The notes: generated by a model not told the origin, from the letters alone. Positions 47,346 through 62,400 are shown, numbered from the stretch's first letter. The stretch: 64,000 nucleotides of DNA from Cucumis sativus (GCF_000004075.3 NC_026657.2:35574732-35638731), one strand, 5' to 3'. Numbers and translations are program-made.

Positions 47346-47379
47346 ATCTAAAATGGTGAAGAAGAAAACAATAGGAATT

Positions 47380-50300
47380 TAAAAATGGAGGAAGGTTTTT
47401 AGGTACAATTTCACTTTTATGTTTTCACAGTAAAACTTCACCAAAAAATTATATAACTTTTTAGTTTTTGTTGTAAGAAAACATATGGTTTTCAATGTTC
47501 CTTCTTTTGGATATCTTCATTCCACAAAAACTAAATACAACTAAGTATTCATGAAATTACAAAAAAATTAATCAACCTCAATAATTGATGAGCAACAAAT
47601 TCACACTAGTAATTACGCTTAACAAAACAACAATTTATTAGGATTACTAGATATTAAATTTGAACTATGATATAATGATGTTGAATAAGCATTAGTAAAT
47701 GAAAAATAAAAATAATATTGAATATTTTTCTTCGTTATCGATGGACAAAAATAGTAAATATATAAAAGTTAAGAAGTGAGCTTTACTCACCAAGTGGAAA
47801 ACAAAATTTAAATTTCTAATTATTTAGATAATTTATTTTTAACTACTTATAAATCCATTTATTTGTTAAGTTTACCTCCAATTTCAACCTTCATGCATAA
47901 ATTAAAACATAAATAACTAAATTGATACCTAGGGATTAAAGTTTTAAAATATTATGTACTAAAACATGTATTTAGGCTATTGTCATTTTTTAATTGCAAT
48001 ATAGCTTGCAAGTTACTAAAATCTTCCTGCTTAATTTATTGTAATACAAAAATATTTAAATGAAAGATCAACCCAACTTAAAAACTAATCAAATACATTC
48101 ATAAACTTGAGATATGCCAACAACTTTTTACTCTAACATTTTCAATTTTAATATATCTAAATACATGTTTTATTTTAACGCTTAATTGTTGAATGAACAT
48201 ATTTCTTCTTAAAATGAGAAGAAAACATTCGTACTAAAAGAATAAAAGATTGAGATTTTGTAACGGTATTACTAAGGAGTTGTAGGACACGTGTTCCCCT
48301 CACATTTCCAATTTTTGTATTTTAATATTGGTTGCAAAATATTAAGTTACAATATATCTTAAATAATGTACATTTTTATTATATTATGCATATTTGGTAC
48401 AGTTGGTTGTACCCCTTTAAAATTTCAAGGTCTTAGATTAAAAACTCATTTACGCGTCCCTATGGTCTTACGTGTTTTTATTTTGTAATTGTGTCATTTT
48501 TTATTCAAATACTTGATTAAGTTATCAATATCATACTAAAATAGAAAGGGTAAAATATTAATTGATACCTAACTTCAAAGCATGTATCAATTTAAACGTG
48601 CTGGTTTTTATAAGTGCATTAATTCAAACCTTGAACTTACTTGAATCTAAAATTTATTTAGATACACTTGTGATGATTAAGAGTTTAAATTAATACAATT
48701 ATTAATTTGAAGTTTAGATTAATACAACCTCAAAGTTTAAAGTTTAAATTGAGACAATTATTACTTTAGGGTTTAAATCGATTCAATATTCAAAATTCAA
48801 ATTGACATTGATTCAATAGAAAAATAATTAGGTGCATTCAAATCATGTCATCTTCATGCACTTTATTTAGGATCGTTCTTAAAAATAGCAAAGTAAAGTA
48901 AAATATTTACAAAATATACCAAAATTTTAAATCCTATCAATGATAGAAGTACGTGAGTGTCTATAAGGTAGACCAGACAGAATCTGAAAGTTTTCTCATA
49001 AAAATGCACTAAATTTATTAGTTTTCCCATAAAAATGCACTAAATTTATTGGTTCATAATAATATCAAGTTATTTTATGATGTGATCTTATTATTCATCT
49101 ATTTAACCATCTTTTGAAATGTTCACATAATTTGTTATTTATTTATATTATAAAATAGGTTGGGCGAGAGGCCGCCAGAAGATATTTATTTATGTCTTCG
49201 GTGACAATTTTTTGTATTATTATTATCGATTGCTTGCCGGACTTTACCAATTATATGTATATATATTATTTGTTTATTTATTTATTTAGTTATTGAGACA
49301 AATATATAGTAATTTTTATGTTGAAGACGTTTTGTATACATTGTTGTTGGCCTTAAAATAATGTATGGTGTTCCTGTCTGCAAAATATAATATATATACA
49401 AAATTAAAGTATTCATATAAGTCGAAGTCATTAACTAAAATTTCAATGGTTCCTTCAAAATTATATAAATAAGGGTTACAATTCAATAAAAATAAAATGT
49501 TTATAACATATGACAAAATCTTTAGATTCTATCGATAATAGACCGTAAAAGAAGCATGGATAGAATCCAAAATTTTGATATAACTTATAAATATTTTAAT
49601 TTATTTTGTTATTTCTAAAATTATATATTTTTATAACTAACATTAAGTACAAGTATAAATCAACCAGTTAATATACTACAACATAGACTAGTTGATAACA
49701 AAATATCACTTTTTTTTTTTTTGTGATAAACGAAGATAAATAATTATGTATTATCTATCATATAAATAGAGACAAATAATAATCTATTACAATATTTTGT
49801 AAATACACAGTGATATTTTGTTATATCTTTGGTTATATTTGAAAACAACTCCATGAATAAATTACTTGCTTTGAATTTTTTACCTCAACCCGTTACAAAA
49901 CTTATAATGAAAAAAAAATCAATAATACAAATAGTTATATTTAATTGTTTGGTCCACCTCTGTATGATAGTACTTCATCATCTTGGTCCATATGTTCAAC
50001 CAATTCATTAATAAGTTAGGTTAAAACAAAAAAAAAAAATAATAATAATAGTTGTTCTTGGTTTACCATATTTCTTTTTCAACCTCTACGAACTCTTCGA
50101 CTAATTTGTGTCCATCCCTACTATTATTAGGGACCAATTGCATGTGAAATATTTGGTATGAGTACCACATACTTAACTTTATTGTATTTCCTCCCAACTC
50201 TTAAACTATATTTACATCGGCCCTTATTAATCACACTCAAATAGTCTTCAATGAACACATATTTAATAATGTACCAGTAGTTTTTGTAATTCTTATACTA

Positions 50301-53300
50301 CGTCAAATTAACACCACAATTGAAAGTGTAGGATGCTATACAGTGATTTTTTTTTTCTTATTCCAATGTGTAATTCATTCTATAATGGCATTTTTTTGCC
50401 CATTATTCTACCATGGTATCCTCTAAATATTATGATAGTGAATCATGTATATTAATTTCTTATGATTAAGAAAATGGATCATGTATTCCATATCAGTGAC
50501 TTTAGAGAAGCAGCCACCAACTATTTTAAAAAACATTTATTACGTACTTTTGAATTGAAATTCAAATTATGACTTTAATATGAATAAGATAAGATTAAGA
50601 AGAATTAGGAGACTAATGATCGGCTAAAATTCCTAACTTTTTGAACCTAACTTCTTTTGAAAAGAAAAAGTAAAATAAAAATGTGTGAATGAGTTGGCTT
50701 TAGTGGATTCCTGGGTGGACCCCGTTCAAAATGTCAAAGTGAATGAAACTTTATGGCTTACACGTAGGCGTCTGAACGGGAATGGGAATGGGAATGCACT
50801 TGTCCCGTTCCGTTGCCGCGTATCCCCCGAATCCAAACAAACGTGCAAGGAAGGTTTTACGGACTGAGGGTGAGGCCAAGTCAGAGTCAGATATCGTACG
50901 TTTCAAATCCGATTCTCTCCACAAAATTTAATGTTTTGCATCCCTTTACAACCTTTATTTATGAGGCTGCCCAAAGTATGGATAATCTCATTAATTTTAG
51001 ACTTTATGGCAAATTATTTGAAGGGAGCAGTTGCACATTTCAAGGTGTTGATCCCAATTTTTGAATAGTTAAAATGCACTTCATCTTCGTGCAAAATCAG
51101 AAGACACTTCGAAAATTAATAAAGATAATCTAGATATCAATTGTGATATTTGTGTCGGCAACTCAAAGGCTTAGTTGTAGCAAGAGTTATGAGGTATTTT
51201 TACGAGTGAACTTCTTAGGAAGTTGTAATGATGTATTTATGAAAGTAATTCAACGTTATATCAAGTTTGTTTTCAAGTCAAACGAGTTGGAGCATACGTT
51301 TGGCATGCTTAACCTCAACCTAGTTAAAGAACAAGCAAGTTATTTGTGTCTTTCTCCTCTTCTAAGGCTCAAACGTGTTGGAAAGCACATTAAGTAGAAA
51401 CTAGTTCATTGAAAGGAGAGCTTAATCAAGGACAAGCATGTCAGTTGGGTTTTGGCTCGAGTTTTGATTTTTCCTTGATTTGGTAATATTCAAACTCACT
51501 CAAAGTCAATTATGTCATCTAGTCAATTTGAATGAGTGATAAACTTCAAACACTATATAAAAAAACTATAGTTTTGGTTTCAAATATTTCCAATTATAAA
51601 CCCTCTAAATTTAGCTTAATTCTTTGGTGTGAGTAGTATAAATTTTTCTAGAGAGTGTTTTGTAATTGAGAACTATTGGGAGAAATGAAATTATATGAAC
51701 CGAATAAACTAATTACACCTCACCTAGAAACAATAAATTTAATATATAATATTTGAATTTAAACATAACTTAAAAAAGTAACAAGGCTTATATATGAAAA
51801 TGGTCAAGGGACTTAGAAGACCCTCAAAATATTTATAGGCTCAAAAGATAGTCGATACACATTTATGATAAGTGTTGTCCTAAAGATAATTATTCGCTAT
51901 TCACAAGTTGCAACCAGACTTCAACGATCGTCTCAGCAAGATTCAACGACTAACTTCGATAGATTGCAACTTCAAATTATTAAACTATGACATAACTATT
52001 AAATACTTGCTCTCAACTAACTCAAGAACAAAATAAATAAAGAATGACACGACATAACTTTCAATTTGGAGTTGAATGCTACAAATTAATAACTAAGTTG
52101 CTATTTATAAACTAGCAACTTAGTAACTCCTCAAGATACAAAATAAAATCAAATAAATACAAAACTTGAACACATTTATCAAATCTAATTCAACTTATTT
52201 GTTACTTGATTAAAATCAAAACATAACTCATTCAAATTGAATAAATTTTCATTTCAAATTGAATAAATTTTCATGTTTCAAATATTCACACAACTTTCTT
52301 TTCCTATATATATCTATCAAGAAGAAGAATAGAACTTTGACTTTCTTTTCCATTTGCTACATATAGTGTATGTTGATTCCACAATGTCAAATATATTTTT
52401 TTTTAAAAAAAGTACAATGAATACGTGCTTTTTGTTAGTTTTAAAAATAGATATGTTTAGTTTTCAGATTTAAAAATATATATATTAATATTGGAGGTTT
52501 CAAAATATAACTTTAGTTTATAGTTTCTAAAAATAGGTTTAAAATATATCTCAAATCACTTTATATTTCTAATTTAAAATAATTATGTAACATTTTAAAT
52601 TAGAAGAATAATTTTTAAAAACCATATCCTCTCTACAATTGTTTTTTTTATTTTATTTTAAATATTATACCATTAATTTAAAAAAAATCAAACATAAAAT
52701 ACTTTTAGGATCTCATAAATCTACTTTTTAAAACTTAGTAACTAAAAAGATACATTTTGAAAACTCAAACACCAAATGAGTCTATTGTTATAGACTTTGG
52801 GACTAAAAATATTCATTTTTAAAATTCAAGGACTAAAAAGCACATATTCATCAAAATTTGAGAACTAAAAAGATATATTTTTCTATATTTAATTTTTTGT
52901 ATTGAATTGTGTACAATTCTTAAATTCTTTCACCAACCATGTATAATATGAAACGGGAATGAAAATTATTTCCTACTGAAATTTATCCATCGTAGGAAAA
53001 GAATAAAACAAATCTGTTTTTTATGTTTTGATTATTCTATTTTTAGAATTTATTAGATGTCCGTAACCTCCTTAGTTACACCTTACAAATTCATTCACTA
53101 ACCTCTTCATTCAATCTCCATAACTTTCTTGTCCATCTCTGTGTTTGATTGTGTAACCATTATTCTCGTAACCCTCTAAATAGAAGGTTTGGAGATCATT
53201 TGTAGACACATCAGAATTGAGGTAACTCATTATTCCTTCTTTTCTCTCCTATCTTATTTTACTTTATTGTTATTTTTGTTCATTATTTTATAACATTTTT

Positions 53301-54584
53301 TATTATTTTAGGATTTATATGTGAACTTTTTTTAGGAGTGTGCAATCCAAACAAGCAGCTAAAATAATTTTTGTTCATTTAAAGAAAAACTAAAACAAAT
53401 TTTAGATAAAATAATAACGTAAGCCCCAAATTGTTTGAATCTATATTTAAATATTCCAACTTTAAACTATTAATTTAAAATTTAAAATTTTACAAATGTA
53501 TTATACTCTCGATTGTATTTTCGACTAAATAGCACGTTAGACTTATACATTTTTATCCCATTAATTCGTTAACTTTTAATAACCAAATTAATTTAAACTC
53601 TTAATTAAAATTTTTCAAAATTATCCATACATATCAGATTTGAAACACATTTTGGAAGCATGAACCATTTTTAAATCAAGTTTAATAAAGAGTTGAAATT
53701 GATTTTCTTATAATAAATTTAGAGCTTTATAATTTTCATGGTGAAAATAACTTTTATTTCATAAAATGATTGAAAGGGTCAAAGAATTTAGACAATGAGA
53801 AAATGAAAATGGTAGGGTATGTCATCGTCCAGAAGGGATAACAATTATTTGGCTCACCGATGCTGTGAAATGTGAAGGATAATAAAATGTAAAAGTATAT
53901 TTCAAATGTATTTTTTAAGAAAATATTAAATATTTCTCAAAATATTTGTTTGTAACTTTGACAACAAAAACTTAATTCAACTTTGAAGAAAGTTTAAATT
54001 CAAATTATCTTATCTTCCATTTATACTAACAAAAACAAATAATCATTAAAATTTTGAACTATTATTATATTAATTTAAATGAATTTGTGATAAAATTGAT
54101 TTTATTTAATTTAAAGGAGCCAATTTTGTTAATTTTAATATTTCGTTATTTTAAAGAATGTGTCCAGCATTGTAGTTAAATTCGAAAAATAAAATAAAAT
54201 AAAATTGTAAAAATATTTTAATTTTTTTTAGAACAGATAAAATAAATCATGGAAATAAGAAAAAAAAAAGATACACGGATTCTTTTACCTAAGAATTCAA
54301 GAAATTGTACATAAAAGAAAATACAAATCTAGAGATGAGCTTAATTAACTAACATTTGTACATTTCTAAAAACAAAAAAGTTATTCAAATTCAAATCTTC
54401 CCGTGAAAGTTTTACATTTTTAAAAGGAAAGTATGTAAAGTTATGAAACGACATGTCGTCAGGCGCTCGGTGGGCTACACGTCGTGTGGAACAGCTTGAA
54501 GACACCGGTCGGCTACGGCGGCGCCAAAAACAGAACGTTTCCGAAATTTTAGCTTTCAAATCCTTTAGAAGCGGCATTTAAGCG
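47380..54584. other. Gene-poor intergenic region
   Basis: About 7 kb of AT-rich DNA without a convincing gene. Visible items: a duplicated ATAAAAATGCACTAAATTTA word (about 49004 and 49029); AGTTTAAATTAATACAAT-type repeats at 48660-48800; GATAGA/CTATCA-rich remnants near 48930 and 49530; a GC-richer island at 50690-50930 with three GGGAAT units; and AACTAAAAAGATA-type repeats at 52440-52880. Frames at 50685-50867 and 51143-51397 lack any family signature. Confidence 0.5.
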
Positions 54585-55920
54585 ATGGAAATCACCGGCG
54601 AAGACGGTTCAAAGTTAGTTCTACGAGAGCCAGTGACAGTATTCGGAAGAGGCTCAGGATTTGCTTCCAAAGATCGAACAATATCTCGTCGTCACATTTT
54701 AATTGAAGCTAAAACCTCAGAGAACACTAATGGAGCTCCCATGGAGCCTAAAGTTTCCTTCGAGGTCATCGGTAGGAACCCTATCTGGGTTCGGAGCAGC
54801 AAAAATGGCGAAATCAGAACATTTAAAAGATCGGAAAAGGGCGAGATGGCGCCTGGTGAGTCGTTCTGCGTGGGTGGGCAAGAACCAATTTGGTTCGAAT
54901 TAAACAAGATCGCTGAATTCGAAGAAGGGAAGCAAGTTTTTTCGCGTTCTTCTGATTCAGATGATATCGATGTTTCTGGCATTGATCCCGTCAAAGGTTT
55001 TTTCCCGAAAACCTATATAATTTTCCTTATTAACTTTGGAGAAAAGTAATCGAAATCGTCACTTTTCCAGGTTGTTACCAAATTACGCCTAGGATTTTGA
55101 TATCGAAAAGTAAAATTAGGCGATACTACTAAGTAAACAAACGATATAACTGTTTTAGGAGTTTCAAATTGCGAGTCAATGATACTGATTGTTCTTACTT
55201 TGGTTTTCTTGTAATGGGACACGAATTTGAATCCTGACTAATGTTTGCTCTCGAAAATCTTTCTAGTTTTCCTTAGAGAATTTAGAGAAAAATAATTGGA
55301 ATCATCACTTTTCCAGATTGTTGCATATCCTGCGTAGGATTTTAATAGAATTAGCAGATACTTTAGAGAACAAACGAAACATTGTTTTCGAAGTTCCAAA
55401 TTTTGAATCAATGATACTGATTGTTCTTACTGTTCTCATGTCAGAATTTGGTTTTCTTGTCATGGGACACGAGTTTGAATGTTATGGCAATCGGGTGATT
55501 CGTGATGTGAAAAAATGGGACTGGTTTCTGGATGGGCCGAGTAAAGACAGTGATGATGACAATGAAGATTATGAGAGGAAAAAGAAGAGAGGAGTAATCG
55601 GAAAGAGAAAAAAAGGAACAAACAGTGACGATGAAGATTGGACAGATGAGAATGAAGATGCTGTTGAAATGATTACGAAAGTACAAAAGTCTCAAAGACC
55701 CAAATACTCCACAAGATCAAAAGATCGCAATAAGATTTCTAATGATCAAAGAAAGGCTGCTAAATCTAATAAGAACTATAATGGAGAAGTTGAAGAAGAT
55801 GAAGATGATGAAACTTTAGGAGGCTTTATTGTAGATGATGAAGTAGATAATGTAGAACAGATGGACGAAGATGAAGAAGAAGAAGAATTTTTAGATGATG
55901 AGGAAGATGAGGAAGATTGA
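54585..55920 (+). CDS. FHA-domain protein with acidic C-terminal tail
   Basis: Two exons, 54585-54996 and 55445-55920, give 295 residues. Residues about 1-105 form a forkhead-associated (phosphothreonine-binding) domain: VFGRGSGFASKDRTISRRHI carries the conserved Gly-Arg and Ser-Arg-Arg-His, and IGRNPIWVR the later Asn. The middle contains FGFLVMGHEFECYG and WDWFLDGP. The C-terminus is Lys/Arg-rich (YERKKKRGVIGKRKKG, likely nuclear targeting) and ends in a long Asp/Glu tract (FLDDEEDEED). This points to a nuclear phospho-reader, perhaps chromatin-associated; the exact partner is unknown. The exon 1 donor AAAG|GTTTTT is weak but keeps phase with exon 2. Without splicing the frame ends at 55049. 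Confidence 0.9.
55021..55486 (+). repeat. Tandem duplication across the FHA intron and start of exon 2
   Basis: Copy one (about 55021-55240) and copy two (about 55267-55486) share TCACTTTTCCAG, AATGATACTGATTGTTCTTA, GGTTTTCTTGT and ATGGGACACGA. Copy two contains the used acceptor and the beginning of exon 2. Copy one lacks about 17 bp containing that acceptor, so it is a dead exon start lying within the intron. Confidence 0.9.
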
Positions 55921-58900
55921 TGAAGCTAATTGTTATTGGCTGCTCTAACTTAGGCTTGTTCTAGAGAGTTTTGTCTTTGTACATTATTTACCTTTAGTTT
56001 CATGTTTGTGAAATATACAAGGATCAGTTTTGTGTTGTATCTCAAATTGTAGTTTGATAATCATCTTCAGAGGCCTTCTTGTAAGTTGTAGTACTCTTTT
56101 GTCTCGTGTTGTTAAGAAATTATTCGAGGAGGCCATGCGAGAGAAACCGTGAAAGTATCTTAAATTTATACTCAATAGTTAAGTATTAGCATGCAGATTT
56201 TCTTCATCAGACTTCATATTCCCAAACTCCCATTTATCTGAATTCTTGTTGTTTGCCCCTAAACTTTGATTGTATTTCTTTTTAGCTTCCATTATGTGCA
56301 TTAGTTCTGGGAAATGGAGGGAAGGTATGCATAATTCGGATGTTTTAGGACTATTCATTTTTTTGGCATCTACTCTTCCTTGACCCTAGTTTACCCACAT
56401 GGATCACTGGGGCGTGTGCCATTTGGGAAAGAGGAATGATCCGGTGTTTTGTGGTAGGGGAATGGATCATAGTAAGGTTTGGTCTTTGATTAGATTTCAT
56501 GTTTCCTTTTAGACTTTAATTTCGAAGACCTTTTGTAATTATTCCATTGGAGGCAATCTTCTCATTGGTCCCCTTTCCTTTAGTTGGGGGTGTTTTTGTG
56601 GGTCGGTTTTTTTAGGTTTTTTCATTAAAAATAAAGTTCACCAACATGAGTACAACTTACCAGTAATTGACATCTACTCTTCTCTTGATTGGTGATTATT
56701 GGTCATGGCTCATCCATTGTTTATTAACATGAGTTGGATGTCGGTAGTCGTATTAAATGTTGAAATCGCTAGCTCCCTAATTTGCCAATATGAGTATAAG
56801 TTAGCCGTAATTGATAGGCATGACAACTATTGTTCCTTGAGGTGGTTGAAAGTTCAAATTTTTATTCTTTCACGTTCATATTAATCGTCTGAGATTTAAA
56901 CTTAGAAGTGGTGGCTTTAATTCCATGTTGAAGTTGGTATGTTAGTGTTTGTTAAAATGAAAGGCTATAAATTTGTATAGCCTTTTTTGCCCTACATATT
57001 TTCATATTTGAATTCATGTGACACAAAGAACTTTTAGGCTTTTGAGCAATTATTTAATGATTTGAATCATGAACATCCTCTTTTCTGACCATAGTTAGAA
57101 GCATCTTGAGTGGAGTCAGTAACTTCTATTTAGAGATTCTGCATAAGCATGACAAGCTTTTTTGACTGGTTTGAATCCATTATGTCACCAACTGTAGAGT
57201 GCTCCGTTGAAATAATTGCTATAACTTTTGTGTAAATAGGAAAGGTGGTGACTCAAGCACAGGTTAAAGACCTTTCCTAGGAAACACTCTTGAATTTGAA
57301 AACAAACAAATGATGATAATTCACATTCAGAAGTTGATCAATTATTTTACTACAACACTACCAAATAATAGCACCTGCATCTTTTAGGATCTTTTCATAG
57401 TTACATGTGAAATATGAGAAGGGTCTTTTTCAATTTTCGTCCCTCTTTCCATTTCCTTCTACTTTTTTTTTTTTTTTTAATGTTTTGACTTTGATTGAAT
57501 TGTAAGTAACTTCATATTTGTATTAGGTCATTAAATTTTTCATAAACTTTCATTTGTACTTTTGTATGTCCTTCAACTTTACAATAGTGTTCTTGCGAGA
57601 AAAAAAATGGTAACATAATATAGATAAATAATTATCATTAAGACAATTTTAAAGTAGCAAAATATATTAAAATATTTATCAGTAAAATTTTAAATTTTAA
57701 TATAAACTAATAAACTTTTATTAACGTCTATCAACACTTATAAAAGCATTAGAGTGTCTATCAATATTTATTAACAGTAAAATCTGAAAATTTTGTTATA
57801 TGTTACAAATATTTTGTCAAATTTGTTATTTTTGACAATTTCTCTAATTATAAAGTTAAAATATTGATTTATTGAAATTAATTTTCATAAATATAACCAA
57901 CCGTCAAAATATGTATGACCCGTGTAACAGAATGAAAAGTCGATTAAGCTAGCCATTCTTTTAAAAGATTTCTCATTCCTTTTGTCTTTTTTCTCCTCTT
58001 TAGCGATTTTCTCTCTCTTCATTGTGTTTCTTCTCTTCTTGTGTCATTTTTCTTTTATTTTTTCCAATCAAACTGTTGTTCAAGATCATGTACACAATTT
58101 TTTTTCAATTGGTTGATTGTTCAAGATCGTCCCCCAAATCTAAACGATTGTATAAAAAATAGCCAAATCTAACATCTTGTACCAAATTTTTTTGAAAAAT
58201 GTGTACAAAAAAAATATTGAGATTTAGTTAGTCAAATTTAAACGATCAAATCTAAATACCAAATATAAAAAATTAATATATCAAATATAAACTATCGTAT
58301 ATCCAAATTTAAATGATTAAATCTAAAAGATCATGTACAGACAATTCTAAAGATTCATATGAAAAAATTGTCGTATAAAAAGATTAAAAATAGTAGTCCA
58401 ATCTAAACGATCGTATATATTATGGACTAAATGTCAACTAATCACGCATTTTTTGTATTTTTCATTGCAGGTGTACGAGTTTTTTTTTCATCTTTGAAAT
58501 TGTTCTAAATATTTTAGTTTTGTTATATTTTTGAATGACCCTATTTATTAATTTTAATAGATTTTTACTATTTTGTTTTTCCAATATATATTTTTAAAAG
58601 AACACCCACCCACATTTTATTGATCTTTTCATAAAATTAGGAATTGGACCGTTTTGTGAATGTTATAAATAATTTTGTAGTTATGAAAACAATGAAGAGA
58701 TAAGAGAGACGAAGTTTTCTTTAGAAAAGTTACCTTATCCCAAACGAATCAAAGACGTGTAAGAAATAAACTCAAGTAAGGGAGTGTTGAAAAATGGGTG
58801 AAGCGATTTGGTCATCTAGCTCAAACACTAACCAAACTTGCTCATCTTCTAGGGGTTGCCTTTTACAAGCATGTAGCATGAGGTAATTGAGTCATTTTTT

Positions 58901-59435
58901 ACTTAAAAATGTTAGCCTTTGACCTTGAAATTGAGGTCGAGAATAACCGATCCAACTTTACCTAAGTTTATTTGTAAAAAGATGGAGGAACCCCTATGGT
59001 TAGTCCTGCTGTTTGTCTGTCTATATATATATATAAGCTTTCATTTTTCTTAAAATCTTACTTTGACTCTTGTGTCGAAAGTTCATTTAATAGTATTTGG
59101 GATATGAATGGTCATTGGTGTGTTGTTATTGTTTTACGAGCAACTTTATCTCTAAAATTTTTGTTTTTGCAAAGATGGTGTAAGTTATTACCGACTCACT
59201 CGGGTGTAAGTCACTATTAGTAACGCACCGTTAATTAGTATGGGTGATATTCGTCGAGCCCAACGGATCATGTCATGGACATGGAACGGATAGCGGCTTC
59301 GTGCTCATGCTTCACCATTTTTATTTCTTTTATCTTTATCTTCTGATACGCTCCAAAAATTTCACCTAGAAGAGCGTGCTTCTTCTCAGCCATCGAATTA
59401 GCACACTATAGCACTGAGTTCTCTGTTCCCCTGAG
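55921..59435. other. Intergenic region between the FHA and GLYR2 genes
   Basis: AT-rich and without a supported gene. A unit with AACATGAGTACAACTTA and GTAATTGACATCTACT near 56643 recurs in diverged form near 56790. At about 57640-57860 lies a TCTATCAACACTTAT/TCTATCAATATTTAT repeat. At 58120-58440 the word AAATCTAAACGAT and variants recur many times, an array-like remnant. The GLYR2 promoter lies at the right end. Confidence 0.5.
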
Positions 59436-62400
59436 ATGACATTCTTGGTCAGAGCTCCCTATAGTCATCATCTCTCTTCAACTGCCATCGCAATGTCCTC
59501 GAGCTTTTGCCCTCACCTTCCACTCCATTTTGGAACCAGACCCATTTTCTACTTCCCCACCAAACCCTCCTTTTCTCTCTCTTTCAAGCCTTTCTCTGTT
59601 CAAGCAACCAATGCTTCTTCTGGTAAAGGTAATAGTATGCCCAATCTTCTTTTTATACTTTCTTTGTTTAGTACTTTTAGCACATTGGTTTCTTTTTGGT
59701 TCCGCATTAGTAGAATTCTCTGATTTTCTTATGAATCGACCTGTCTGGTTTCAATTACCAAAGAATGTTGATGTAGTTTTCTTTGAAGAGGCTAGGGATA
59801 GGAGACTATTGAACTAAAAATGGAGGTAGCTATGCAAGGTAGAAGAAATGTACTGCAATTCAATCTGAGATATTCACTATATAAAATTTGTTTAATTTCT
59901 AGTAAATTAACTTCTGACTATCTTTAAAGACATGTTTAAATTTTCATTGTGTATATAAGGTTGAAAAACTTAATTTGGTTCTAGTACTTCATTATGGTAA
60001 CAATTTAGAGTTTGAAAAGAATTAGTTCATGGAATTGTAAATTTACTCCCTTTACTTTCTAAATTTGTAATGATCTATCTCAATCATTAGAAATATTGTT
60101 AAGATTTAATGGAGATTGCTTACACGTGATTCATATACTAATTAAGGACTAAATATGTTTATAAAACTGCATAATGAAAATTGAACTTCATTTTGATGAG
60201 ATTTGTTACGGTAGGACTAATTTGTTCATAACTTAAAATTATAGTGAGTAAATTGTTGTTTGTACTCATGAATTGGCTATGAGTATATTTTCTGTTGCCT
60301 ATTAGATAATCCTTGCATTACTTCTTAGTTCTTAAGTATAAATGTTTGATGGTATGAGGTTCCATCTCCAAATCAATTGACAATGAGAGGAGTAGTCCAT
60401 CTATATTATATTGAGTGTGAGTCTCTTTGGTATTTTCAATGTGAGACTCTTAACATCTCCAACATGCCACCTCAAGATGGTGCCTCTTTGTGTTCACCTA
60501 TCTTGGACTGAATACCCGTTTGGGTTTAATGAGCTCGGTACCATATTGAAAATAGACACAAAGAATACACAAATTTACGTGAAAACCAGAGTACCGGGAG
60601 AAAAACCATAATATTTTTCTTCTTATTATTTTATGATAACTTTTACAATAGGTATAATAATGAGAATAAATAGAATACACAAGGGAATAAAAAAGGGAAA
60701 AGATTTAGGAATTAGGGTAAGTATTTCCATAAATTTTCCATAAATACCCTAAGGGCCAATCCCATTAGTTCCAACAATAACTTCAAAATCAAATGTCTCC
60801 AGAGAAAGCTATACTCGAGTTGACGTTTTTTTTACTGGACACGAGCCTTGTGTTTCTTTAGGAATCTCACATGTAACTTCAGAATTGAGTAATTGGTTTA
60901 AAAAATGCTACAAAAATTCTTGATTTATAACATCAACGAAAAACATCTAATAAAGTAGCTACAGTTGAATTCATGGATAATGTCTAGACATCCTGTTAGC
61001 CTATTGTACAAGTGTATGGCTCTCACATGAAGTTCTTGTAATACCTCATACATTTTCTTAGTGAACTATTTGCTATTATCTAAACACATGCTTCTACTTC
61101 TTCCTCTTCCTTTTCTTTCTTTATTATTTATTTCTTTTATTTATCAACAGAAGAGCTGCGTGTTGGCTTCCTGGGTCTTGGAATCATGGGTACACCAATG
61201 GCACAAAACCTTATAAAATCTGGGTACTATGGTGTTACTTGATTTTGTTTTATTAATAGTGGTCATCTGTAGCAGTTAGAATTTGTATGATCCAAAATCA
61301 ATACTGATTTTATTAATGAAAATTGGCTCAAAACTTTTTCCATGTATTTTCTGATAAAAATTCAAAATGTTACTACTGACCACTGAGTTTTAATTAACTT
61401 TGGTCTCATTGTAGTTTCAAGGAACTGGCAGGAAATATTGTATGTTTTGAGTTGGCTGTTTCTGTTGCTAATACCTGCTAACGGCTAACCTACTACTTGT
61501 TCTTACTTTTTATCAAACTAGTTACTTGAAGAAGCTAATATTTTTATATTATATGTGAATCCCTTACTGGTTTATGGCAGCTGTGATGTGACTGTTTGGA
61601 ATAGGACCAAGAGCAAATGTGATCCTCTCATCAATTTGGGAGCAAAGTAAGTTTCTGGTGTCCTTGGTGTGAGGTTAATGATATTTTCTTCTGTTTCTGA
61701 TATTTTTCTTATTGGAATTCATGAGTGAATGAGAGCCATTTGAAGTACACTTCAAAATTAGTTTTTTTCCCCTTGTACATCTCAATGAAAGAGGGCCAGA
61801 TATTTCCTCAAAGCTACAGGGTGTCTGGCTTTCCCCTCCCACTCCCCCAGCTATAGGAGGTGATAAAGGTCTAGATGGTCAAGAACTTTTTCTCGACTCT
61901 ACTCTTTGGTGGTTTGTATAGTAGATAAAATGTAATCTAAAAATCTAATCTTATGCATCTCTACTTACTGGTCTGTGATGTGTTAACAAGTTAGTGGAAT
62001 GGTGAATCATCCCTTCATTTGGTGCCCTTTCATTATGGCTCCTTGGTGTAAATTTTTCTAACCCTTAACTTGACAAGGCCGATGTGTGTTGGAAGTAGAG
62101 ACTAATTGTGGTCTTTTTGTGGAATTTTTGTGCCACTTCCACAAAAAGAAGGCAATATTTTTAGAGCTGAACGGTATTAAGGGCATCTTGTGGAAAGTTT
62201 AGCTAGAGGAATAAGAGGCTTTCGATATCAAGAAAAAAAGGAGACGGGATAGAATATTTTGGACAACTTTGTTTTTGTTTATTGTCCAGTTGTCCTTGGA
62301 GCGTCTTATGCAAGTCTCAATTTTGGTTTGCTTTTCATTCTTTAAATGAAAATATAGTATATAAAAACAAATTGGAAATTTCCCAGTAATATTCAAATAC

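Noticed and set aside
47018..47351. Long frames on both strands rich in Arg/Lys/Glu or Leu/Phe
   Set aside because: They come from the GGA/GAA microsatellite in the SurE leader.
50685..50867. 60-codon frame in a GC-richer island
   Set aside because: Contains a GGGAAT microsatellite and shows no family features; it may be a transposon fragment.
51143..51397. 84-codon plus-strand frame as a gene
   Set aside because: No recognisable motif, no promoter-like context and an AT-rich repeat-laden neighbourhood.
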